The notes under the pieces were generated by a model, which was not told the DNA's origin, ran no database searches, and saw only the letters and a list, made by a program, of their open reading frames with translations. A stretch of 64,000 nucleotides of DNA from the NCBI RefSeq assembly GCF_932276165.1, contig NC_064004.1, forward strand, positions 4,598,001 through 4,662,000, written 5' to 3'. The position numbers and the translations under genes were made by a program. The stretch comes from Plutella xylostella (Eukaryota; Arthropoda; Insecta; Lepidoptera; Plutellidae). Of the stretch, positions 46,701-52,026 are shown piece by piece. Each line of letters begins with the position of its first letter. Position 1 is the first letter of the stretch.

Positions 46701-48287
46701 CGACGAATTGAGAACCTCCTCCTTTTTTGAAGTCGGTTAAAAATACATAGAAATCGTACAATGTACTGCTTTATTTGGGCTTTAATTTGTTTTATATTTT
46801 TATTTTGATAAGCCTCCAAAAATTACAGAATCATAGGTGCTGACCAATCATCAGACATTTTTTACGCTTTGCGCGCCAACGAAAAAATGTAGCAAGTAAA
46901 TACGTCCGCCTCCTCCAAGCTCAGCGCGCATACTGATCGCTGCCAGACGTGTGGATACGTAGCAAACTGTTCGCCGAACATCCTTTGATCTGGCAAGAAA
47001 AACCGACACCGATGCCGAACACTGGCGAACACAAACACAAACAGGCAAACAACGACAAACACCCATCCACACGTCAGTGTTTGCTGTTTGCTGTTTGCTG
47101 TTTGCCATTGTTCGCCGAGCGTGTGGATGGGGTATAAGGATTGTATTGCAAATGTTCGGTGGTGATAACTCCACAGTATTTTCCAGGACCAAAGGCCCGT
47201 TCTCTACCCGCGGCGACGTGCGCTACATGGTGCAGGCGCCACGCACCCGCTACACCCGGGAGATCGTGTTCACCTTCCAGGACTTGATCGGTAACTTACT
47301 AAAAAGGACCACTCACAAAATGCCGACACCAAATGACCGCAATTTTTTCAAACCTTTGATTTAGAATTTCATCATCAGCCCATAGCATCCACTGCTGGAT
47401 GTAGGCCTCTCCCAAAGCACGCCACTGGATGAGATCTATACCACGCATTAATTTAGCATTTGAACCAAATAATTATATTTATCAAGTAGGTATATGTACG
47501 TTATTAGTTAATAGTTTCTGATGGGCTGTTAAAAGTACTTCGGCATTGCCTTTTTCCGTAGGAGTAATTTGGAGCTTTGCCAGTCTTGCAAATGATGGTG
47601 ATGAAAGAATCATGAGATTGATTATGATGATATTGTATCATCCCCAGTGAGTCTCGGCGGCGCGGCCGGTCTGTTCCTCGGCGCCAGCTTCATCAGTTTC
47701 GTCGAAATCTTCTATTTCGCCTTCAAAAGGATCTATCAGTCGTGCTTCGAGGAACCTGATGATAGGGGCGCTGAGGGATCACAAGATGGTGTTAAAGTAA
47801 GTAGACAAATGTTTTTTTTATGATTCTCAAGACTTTTATGAGACTCTCCTTTCTTATCTTCTGCGACAGTAAAATACCTACCTGCAATGCCCGTACTTAA
47901 CTATCTAGTTTATGTAGTGACCCCCCTGACCGAGAACGCCCCTGTAGCCTGAAACGTAACTGTACCAGACTGTACTAAACTGATGAAAAGAACTCGAACG
48001 AGAGCTGTCGTGCAATCATCACGTTTAATTTAACGAGATAGAGTCGTGGCCCTCGTGGCTCGCACATTAGCGCTCCGAAACTTATTTTTTCATCATAATA
48101 GAGTGACTGAAAGGTTCATAATATTCAACAGTGGTGGTGTTTTGTTACGATTCATGAAGACAATGGTTTTTTTCAGAGACGTGGAAAAACTGAGAAGTCT
48201 TCTTACGAAGCCCAGCAAATAGAACACTTGACGAGGATTTTGGACTCGAACCAACGATTCAGATACAATCATTTGAGAAAATATTAA
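28723..48287 (+). CDS. Pickpocket-like DEG/ENaC sodium channel subunit, copy 2
   Basis: Twelve coding exons: 28723-28768, 29142-29301, 29649-29808, 30803-30997, 31351-31481, 38526-38619, 39020-39211, 44837-44927, 45399-45534, 47187-47290, 47648-47796, 48177-48287. Phases close at 522 aa. Landmarks are the gating His-Gly (TSMHGFGHI), TM1 followed by FPAITAC, Cys-rich extracellular exons (CQRKCRYTLAMKHCQCKPHY), and TM2 with the GAS filter in GASFISFVEIFYF. Seven exons have exactly the same length as in copy 1, so this is a tandem duplicate 6.3 kb downstream. The short first exon (MYPSQFSLHDHQYRQ) is inferred from its ATG, a GTAAGT donor and matching phase; the exon at 29142 has no ATG of its own. 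The gene is stretched to 19.6 kb by an LTR element and a LINE in two introns, both in the sense orientation. Polyadenylation signals are at 48302 and 48424. Confidence 0.9.
28805..29099 (-). mobile_element. SINE copy (GAATAG-tailed family), minus
   Basis: It contains CACCTGGCTCTCTCTAATGG, AAGCTTGGACCATTTTCAAC and the CACGATGTTTTCCTTCCCCG segment shared with the other copies. It lies in the first intron of channel copy 2 and is slightly diverged. Confidence 0.8.
29328..29626 (-). mobile_element. SINE copy (GAATAG-tailed family), minus
   Basis: It starts with TATTCTACTCTATTCTCTG and ends at the tRNA-like head (GAAGCGGGCGCTTTCCCAAT, then AGAGCTATCACCACTCG). It lies in intron 2 of channel copy 2. 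Confidence 0.8.
29855..29955. mobile_element. MITE H copy 1 (AGCAGCGTCGCTC type)
   Basis: AGCAATAAAGAATGCTTAAG on the left is inverted on the right as GCTTATGGATTGTTTAATTG followed by CTAATGTGTC. Related copies are near 39468-39560, 40225-40345 and 45840-45928. Confidence 0.6.
30146..30600 (-). mobile_element. 5'-truncated LINE 3' end
   Basis: Read on the minus strand: GGAAGAGATCGCTTTTAGCG, AAGGCCGCCTATTGCG, a poor-complexity stretch, and a terminal ATTCTATTCTATTCT repeat. This is the 3' UTR type of a common lepidopteran LINE. No coding part remains; the left limit is approximate. Confidence 0.7.
31200..31300. repeat. Dispersed repeat K, copy 4 (inverted)
   Basis: GATGAAGTGGACGCACACTT followed by GTGTGAATTTCTATACACAG is the inverse of copies in channel copy 1 introns. 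It directly precedes channel copy 2 exon 5 (31351). Confidence 0.6.
31490..31641. mobile_element. Small MITE with about 35-bp TIR
   Basis: AGGCTGTTTTTAACAGCATG and GCGGATTTGATCACGC at the left end are mirrored at the right end by GCGTGATAAAATCCGCATG and TTGTTAAAAACAGCCT. It starts nine bases after coding exon 5 of channel copy 2. Confidence 0.8.
31790..32774 (+). repeat. 5' LTR
   Basis: It begins TGTTGCGGACAGCGAGC and ends CTGTCCTCAACA. A TATA box (TATAAATA) is at 31917-31924. AATAAA occurs at 32603-32608 and 32697-32702. A unit of about 120 bp is tandemly duplicated at about 32291-32411 and 32412-32530 (start CCAGACACCCGTCTGGCCCA), with a diverged edge. Confidence 0.95.
31917..31924 (+). 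promoter_or_regulatory. TATA box of the 5' LTR
   Basis: TATAAATA lies in GGTATAAATACAGGCCC, the expected U3/R border of a Pol II LTR promoter. The same box is at 37394-37401 in the 3' LTR. Confidence 0.75.
32778..32795 (+). promoter_or_regulatory. Primer-binding site, tRNA-Tyr type
   Basis: TGGTCCTTCGAGCCGGAT lies three bases after the 5' LTR. It is complementary to the 3' end of eukaryotic tRNA-Tyr (…CCGGCTCGAAGGACCA), a match made from general knowledge of that tRNA. Confidence 0.8.
32833..37215 (+). CDS. 1460-codon ORF of the LTR element, Pro/Ser/Thr/Arg-rich, repeat-built, function unknown
   Basis: The ORF fills nearly all of the interior. Residues about 77-125 form a probable coiled coil (IRQVQLKAEEQLAKLARAK, then LIELEEAHMQRRLAYES) that resembles the N-terminal helix of BEL/Pao Gag proteins. 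Residues about 215-400 are acidic. Residues about 430-570 hold several repeats of PFPERRSLDAR with AVPEWDTPVPP. From residue about 665 on, at least 13 segments of the type PAAxxQRGxS occur, followed by a basic tail. I see no CCHC knuckle, protease DSG/DTG site, YxDD RT motif or integrase. It may be a degenerate or repurposed Gag, or a scaffold whose RNA matters more than its protein. The start is the first ATG after the primer site in this frame. Confidence 0.75.
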   Translation: MLLTCSTPSAIPFPAAPLSSARRATASAALPSGTRRPAAPAATFPLAGPSDAPTYRPMVVGRETEPRGTSIADSERSSISLRIRQVQLKAEEQLAKLARAKLRINKQLIELEEAHMQRRLAYESESTYEDEPIYGHATAVPMSHPTSSFSERRSLDAHPHAAIPAPMSHGGQTTLPRETLSCWQRENEAQLRCSELEAQPRYTEHEICYEADFPSKQSDVPSYVHTVDRRHSSPVRQCSDSEIYCYISDNEDYESEHVSDYVSPVCRGTVTGYLEPVLPSDGRTAAGPDYLKPVPPADDQTAANHVSHTLTTWNEYPSHSAINAATVIKVSFNECVASVDIVPDNECVIVHSVPSLLDRDPPDRADTATCDSVCSETEKVPVYVCHNSNGCDDDTYIEVVSPDATLKARDPAVQPNDGPTTTDAVSQPLPIFQQRCDADAHYERRDAAAVPEWDTPVPPTPPFPEHRIPDARQVHVNPDNVPERDTPVPPMDGQPTTVSLSQRPLTPPFPERRNLDARGERLDTGAVPEWDITVLQPDDHSTIILLSQQPLTAPYPERRSLDAKLTTPVLVCRVPDTRYHADTHNVGRDVYTHEMHVKTDAAFQWTKSSTSPSTPAAAAILPQPADSVSVPLPAVQPTARDDSAQPRELPTGGALLPPLCVIPLRHLPAADTERGTSADVAPPTVASRTAPLLSAARHSPRRCLFPAASRQRGASTDTRVSPPATPVRQPASLKFYEGRTPRHHPAATSSSRATTAPRRPLVETWIHDGGSPSSSSRGYQPGHATRGPTGHPRPAPTTSPGTATLLKPTRRPTLVVDNHDDRRSVPRRPAAMKQRGDSTGHPRPTPATSADTTTPLMPTWRCSLQRQPAATKQRGYSNADPAPQASRVRRRRPQRPAATQRGISTGRTQEIPVAPASKPATLVFTARVPSPCNRFPAAVSQRGVSTTTARHPSTCIHHPPAATIQRGFSTAVTKAGDLQPMSATLPHHSAAELARRSLAVSRVVDGGSLPSSSDRDHPGRRGRRGHRGRRDHNPESASSGPAGYSQSSKGSASKPTPLMTTERRSPSRRHPVAYRQHGVSKDCIQAAPLTPAVLRPTARSRTRRPAASMSNLAVTTSRRPFARVVDGGSPPSSTGGRFIESGPRRPTGYQQPSMKKACKPAPLHPSCRPTWHHPAASSQRGDSADYPPSAPVSKPIVLVWYRTPPCHPTAMKQRGDSPGYRQPSPGTPTSHPKRPQPRKTRPAAHPVRRETPTGTLPVTTLLATAERRTLLHRPTVHPVQCGTSTGCPQPAPRPVSKTAALALHAHCPLPCCNFPARRPSPSRNFPAAFTQRGVSIGLTEPTPEPTSTKPAPLTISARGSPSCYPAALSQRGVSAATAAIPELPPTATSSPAMVQRPPPRWPRRGCVTRFRRNQPQAEASSSPLTPTPVVNPEGLSTPPPAAPRMRQTASTLDKESNPDE
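34833..36950 (+). repeat. Series of at least 13 RNA-type hairpins, CCCCGCTG...CAGCGCGGGG
   Basis: Hairpins at 34833-34858, 34947-34972, 35316-35341, 35434-35457, 35517-35539, 35637-35662, 35709-35734, 36041-36068, 36351-36376, 36453-36478, 36650-36680, 36807-36832 and 36923-36950. All are in the same frame (PAAxxQRGxS). Stem changes are paired at 36041 (CCCCGT with ACGGGG), 36453 (CCCCAC with GTGGGG) and 36650 (TCCCAC with GTGGGA). Confidence 0.85.
37257..37266 (+). promoter_or_regulatory. Polypurine tract
   Basis: GGGGGGAGAC lies immediately before the 3' LTR, where plus-strand priming takes place in LTR elements. Confidence 0.75.
37267..38251 (+). repeat. 3' LTR
   Basis: Same length and, by eye, the same sequence as the 5' LTR, followed by the target duplication AATGT. 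Its AATAAA signals (38080 and 38174 regions) lie in sense inside a channel-gene intron. Confidence 0.95.
39280..39392. mobile_element. MITE G copy 3
   Basis: It contains GGGTTCATTATCC, ATTGCGATTCGCTATAAATC and AAACGAGTTTGTCATCGGCG. It follows the complete exon 7 of channel copy 2 and belongs to the tandemly repeated segment. Confidence 0.6.
39590..39708 (+). pseudogene. Partial duplicate of channel copy 2 exon 7, second copy
   Basis: It encodes MTELGAGAAVRGLDVRRRCC and continues to EEGYKK with an intact GTTAGT donor, but lacks the first half of the exon (39020-39211). The AG nearest upstream (GCCAG before CATGACG) would enter in the wrong phase, so this is probably a dead exon. Confidence 0.8.
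39797..39921. mobile_element. MITE G copy 4
   Basis: GGGTTCGTTATCCTCGTAGATAAACG (positions 39797 on) is mirrored by TTTATCGACGATGTCGATAA. It was carried along in the tandem duplication of the exon 7 region. Confidence 0.65.
40081..40114. repeat. GA microsatellite and SINE scrap
   Basis: GAGAGAGAGAGAGAGAGAGA at about 40092-40112 sits between an RTE-like fragment (GGCATATGTCCAACAGTGGA) and a SINE-tail scrap (ACCTGGCTCTCTCGAATGGA). Confidence 0.7.
40225..40345. mobile_element. MITE H copy (AGCAGCGTCG type)
   Basis: TTAGCAATTAACAATCTATT on the left is mirrored by ACAGATTGTTAATGGCTAAT on the right. A sister lies at 39468-39560 in the preceding duplicated unit. Confidence 0.7.
40381..40501 (+). 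pseudogene. Partial duplicate of channel copy 2 exon 7, third copy
   Basis: It encodes RLSVTELGAGAAVRGLDVRR and onward to EEGYKK, with an intact GTTAGTGGCCTTATT donor region as in the complete exon. The 5' half is missing, and the nearest AG acceptors enter in the wrong phase. Confidence 0.8.
40911..44716 (+). mobile_element. Near-full-length non-LTR retrotransposon (EN-RT-RNase H), 12-bp target duplication
   Basis: Flanked by AGTACTTTAGTC at 40899-40910 and 44717-44728. Its 95-bp leader ends in a run of about 21 A before the ATG at 41006. One ORF2-type coding region (split by a frameshift) is followed by a 3' tail GGGGATATGTACAAAGGTTC…GAATAGAATAGAATAG. No ORF1 is present. The RNase H domain places it among the I/LOA/R1-like groups; the exact clade is not determined. 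A truncated sister lies at 48755-48971. Confidence 0.9.
41006..44631 (+). pseudogene. LINE ORF2: endonuclease, reverse transcriptase, RNase H, one frameshift
   Basis: Part one (41006-43471) holds the apurinic endonuclease (ANIQHSYTGAA, TEPLL, GCDANAHSSLWG, CADHRW) and the RT domain (GADGIVPALLQ, AFDKT, GCPQGGVLSPLLW, YADDVTIL). Part two, in another frame (reading from about 43445 to 44631), holds RNase H with the acidic residues in IYIDGAKN, AEAASL and YTDSMAI, then SHNDNIGNCEADRLAR, and a Cys/His cluster CRTCKEVDETVEHILLAC. The shift lies at about 43440-43447, just after YGAVVWW. Apart from that, the reading frame is undamaged, which suggests a recent insertion. Confidence 0.9.
44837..44927 (+). 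other. Exon 8 of channel copy 2 (first exon after the LINE)
   Basis: VYSASMCQRKCRYTLAMKHC and CKPHYYFYE, 91 nt, the same length as the equivalent exon at 17649-17739. It is listed separately because mobile DNA separates it by 5.6 kb from the complete exon 7. Confidence 0.9.
45006..45080. mobile_element. MITE G fragment
   Basis: GGCGAATCGCGATATACTGA and ATCTACGTCGATAACAAACC match the right half of MITE G. The left end is missing. Confidence 0.6.
45840..45928. mobile_element. MITE H copy (diverged)
   Basis: AGTAATCCATAAGCAGCATC with GCTCGCTTGTC, and a right arm ACAATCAAGCGGCAACGCTG. It abuts element F. Confidence 0.55.
45930..47132. mobile_element. Non-autonomous DNA transposon F (CCCCATCCAYACGCT ends)
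   Basis: CCCCATCCATACGCTTG at the left and the inverse of CCCCATCCACACGCTCG at the right bound 1.2 kb in the intron between channel copy 2 exons 9 and 10. Words related to GGCAAACAGCAAACA and TCGCCGAACA recur near both ends, e.g. 45963-46040 and 46967-47120. AT repeats lie at about 46098-46185. A second repeat (46249-46741) sits inside. The target duplication is not resolved. Confidence 0.65.
46249..46741. mobile_element. Dispersed repeat with TTTTAACCGACTTC ends
   Basis: TTAAAAACCGACTTCTTC on the left and GAAGTCGGTTAAAAA on the right are inverted. The minus strand shows AGGAGGAGGTTCTCAATTCG and GAACCGATTTTGAAAATTC, a common lepidopteran repeat. No ORF. Confidence 0.7.
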
Positions 48288-49193
48288 GTACCTAATTAAT
48301 TATTAAATAAGTGACCGGTTCGTATTTAGCTCTTTATTTTGTTATTTTGCACACCTGAAGTTCTGTAGGTTGCCAGGTAGAAAATGCTTTTACCATTAAG
48401 TTCACCCTTTATACAATTTGTGCAATAAAAAGTTAAATAATAATATAACTATACTGACTATATAACTGGCTTTACCATACAGCTTTGCAAAGGCCTTGCA
48501 TGTTCAAAGCTAATTTTAATAGTAAAATGTACCTACATATAAGTACTTGGCTAACTTATAGGTTCTACAATCGAAATAAGTGTAAAATCATGTATATAAT
48601 ATAACACATAATGATAAATAATAAGCCTAGCTGCACGATATCGCATCCACGGTAATGGCTTACAATCGTGTCATCATAAAACGTGACCCAGTTAGATATG
48701 TACTCATACGGAAATGCAGGTCATCGGAAAAAACACTATTATTGGGAGGTCACTCCTCTACATATTCTGTTAGCTTGTCCACCTACTACAGAAACAAGAT
48801 TATCTATTCTTGGACCAACAGAGCGCCTATCTCAGCTATTGCAACACCCAGCTCCAGTTTACTCGGGAGCTAGGCTGGCTGAGCTGAAATCAAGGGGATA
48901 TGTACAAAGGTTCCACCCGAGAGAGCCACGTACAGGAACTTCGCCCCCTCTCAGAATAGAATAGAATAGACTACCTAAATCAATGAACGATCGAGAAGTA
49001 AGTATGTATTTGGTGTTTTAAATAAAAAAAAACTCGTTAATTATTTACATATTTAACTGTTATTTCTATAGACTTATAAATATACTTAAGTACTTATTAC
49101 AAAGGGCAGTGAGCGTTATTACTTTATTACCTAACGTTAAAAAAGTTATATACCTACTTAACTTATTGAGATTAGGTATATAATTTATTAAAA
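48288..49193. other. 3' flank of channel copy 2
   Basis: It holds ATTAAA at 48302 and AATAAA at 48424, then a truncated LINE copy at 48755-48971. No other gene is seen. Confidence 0.6.
48755..48971 (+). mobile_element. 5'-truncated copy of the 40911-44716 LINE
   Basis: It repeats the last coding part (reading STYYRNKIIYSWTNRAP in one frame, as at 44511) and the tail GGGGATATGTACAAAGGTTC with GAATAGAATAGAATAG. It is closely similar to the long copy with small deletions. Confidence 0.9.
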
Positions 49194-51212
49194 GGGCAGT
49201 TCTTCTTTTTAACCTACATAATGAGTAAAAAATTATCCCAAATTCGAAAAAAAAAACTATAGCTTTTTGGTGAACTCTTATCATTTTTATGATAGCTTCA
49301 TGTCTATTCTATCGAAAAAGGTGGTTGGCCGCGTAGTTTACCAAATTTTTCAATATTTTAAGGACATAATACGTGGATAAGGCACAAAAAATTACACCTT
49401 CGTCACATTATCTTTTATTTTTTTTTAACGAGATAGTCTTCGTCGTTTGAAATGAAACTTTTTTGATAAGCTAATAAACAAAATACCATTTTAGAAAACA
49501 TATGAAGGAATGGATTTTTAGTAATAACAAAATATTTATTAAGTAGTTATTACCACTCTGTCACAATTTCAGCTAAAATGAAGCTTGTTTTTGTTATAAA
49601 TATTTTTTCGCTGCTAATTACAGTAAAAAATTAACAGCATAGACATTAACATCAATTACTAAATTTAATATGATTTTTCCAAAGTTGTACTATTTATAAC
49701 ATAACATATAAACGACCAAAAATAAGTTGACTACCAGGAGACACCAATCGTTACAAAGTGGTAAACGATGTGACAGAGTTGTTATTCTATTAAATATTAG
49801 GCAGGGTTTTGGAATAAAACAGTTTTATTTAATAAGAATAATTTAGTAACTTACATATAAATCATTATGGTTTCAATTTAGTCAAAGAATTAACTGGAGA
49901 TATCTTTATAATTAGTATAACTAATTAAAATCACACTTGAGAACCTCTGGAGACTGAAATATCCGTATTTCAGGAACTTAAAGGACAAATTTGTTCCAAC
50001 TACATAAATTAATGTTTAACTGCACAAATAATATTTTCGACAAACTAAAATTTAAGTAATATAACGAAACTTACGTAATTTCTTAAAGTTTTAATCAGCC
50101 ATATTTCGAAAGTACAGAAGTGGCTCTTAGAACTTGAAAAACTATTTTTTTTACTTTTTTAATTACCTTAGAAGCTGGAAGGAATTTAATGTAATCATCA
50201 AACATCCGATAAATCAATCTCCACCATATTAAACAGTCTACAACATTCATCGTCTGTTCTTGAGAACAATAGCACGAAATCACCTTTTTCACTAACGAAA
50301 CTTTTTATTTCTGCAGCGCAAGTGTATTGGACGTTCCTTTCGCTTCGTACTTTAACCAAAACGTGTAGTTTCTCTTCAATTTTTCGTTGATGAATATCCT
50401 CAGGTTGGAGTGTTTGGTAAGAATGTGACAGATTTGTCGTGTGACAGAGGGGTAAAATGTATTGCAAAGTCGAATAGTATTTAAACAGTAACATAAAATG
50501 TATTATTCACATGTTGATTGCAAAGTAATCGTTATTACCAATGAGTAAATAACAAAATAATAATTTAAATATATTTTATTTTAACAATTACCTACGTGAC
50601 GAAGCTGTCGCCGAATAAACACACGCACCTCCTGTCACACTTTGCGGGTGGCCGATACGCGGTGTCTGGATCTCTAAGGGGAAATCTTACCAAGGGGGAA
50701 AAGGAGATCTTAAACTCTGATCGATGGCAATAAGGACGAGTGGCTCAAACAAATATTTTAAATGGCAACCTACGTGACAGAGTGTAACTACTAAAACATT
50801 GGGTAGTGAGAGACAATTTTTCAACAATTTTTTTAAATATTTAAGAAATATTTTAAAAATATATATTTTGTTTTACTAAATAAGTAATACCTTCTGGAGT
50901 TTAAATAAAATTTTATATTTTATCTCGTCATATATTTTTTTTCTAACATTATGAAATATACGCAGGATGAAGTGGCAGGAGACAGCCAAGATTCGTATGA
51001 AATACACCTCTGTCACGCGGATTTACCACTCTGTAACATAATTTTAAATACAAAAATATAAATTTATATTTTTGTAAACGTTCACAGCCGTTGTGTTTTT
51101 AGTACAATGCACGTTGAAATATAAATAAATAAATAAATATTTGTAAAACTCATGATATTTTCCTCACAACTGGTGGAGACACAGTTATGTAGGTTAAAAA
51201 GAAGAACTGCCC
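49194..51212. mobile_element. Non-autonomous DNA transposon C (perfect 28-bp TIR, word GTGACAGAGTG)
   Basis: The left end begins GGGCAGTTCTTCTTTTTAAC (49194-49221) and the right end (51185-51212) is its exact inverse over 28 bp. AAAA flanks both ends. The words CTCTGTCAC and GTGACAGAG recur near 49556, 49767, 50424, 50439, 50766 and 51006, with weaker forms near 50594, 50632 and 51026. The 2-kb body is AT-rich without ORFs. It separates the channel gene from the tetraspanin gene. Confidence 0.85.
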
Positions 51213-52026
51213 AAAAACCTATTACAGACGATTAGAAAATCCTAAGTTAAAAATACTAAACTTTCGATTTCTGGTCATTAGGCTCTGCGTTTATGTTTGT
51301 TTTAGTATTTAGTCGAAAATTGAGCATAATAATATAATATTGGTCGCACTCTAGTACTTTAGTCACAAATTTCGTCGCAGTTCAGTATTTTAGTCGCAGC
51401 TCACACTATTCTACCCGAGCTCTTCCGACCACGAACATGAGCACGTCGTCCCCGGGAGCGACTCGCGAGGGAATCACCCAAGACGGCGGGCCTCTCTCCA
51501 TCTCCCTCTCTCTCCCATCCTCTCTCTCCCACGCTGCGTGTGGCTTGCTTGGTTTTGATGTAGGAGTGATGGTAGCTGGAAAGATGCAAATAGAATTATT
51601 GTCTGCGGCCGACTGCGTTAGCAGCGATCGTCGATAGCGCCGGCCAAGTGATCCGACAGACGAAATAAAGACACCGAGTTAGTAAGGTTAATGTGGCAGT
51701 GGGTTGGTCACATCTGTCGTGGAACCGATAACTGATGGGTTAAACCTGTTCTGGAGTGGAGACCGCGACTAGGCCAACGCAGTGTAGGACGCCCGGCGCT
51801 GTCTAAATGGGGTGACGAGTAGTTAATGGTGGCTGGTAACTAATTATTAGATGCAGAAAGCTATTAGATCGCATCTAGTGGCGTGTTTTGGGAGAGGCCT
51901 ACGTCCAGCAGCGGACTGTCAAACGTCATAGGACTCATGCTATTATTAAATTTATAAAGTAAAATTTCCGGACAAATTAAAAAAATTCCCCTCACCGCCG
52001 CCGCCACTGCGCCGGCGCTGCGCTCG
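51213..52026. other. Intergenic region 3' of the tetraspanin gene
   Basis: It holds the repeat ATTGGTCGCACTCTAGTACTTTAGTC (51340-51365 area), the same sequence into which the LINE at 40911 was inserted, and an RTE-LINE 3' fragment at about 51690-51930 (GGGAGAGGCCTACGTCCAGC). No gene is seen. Confidence 0.6.
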
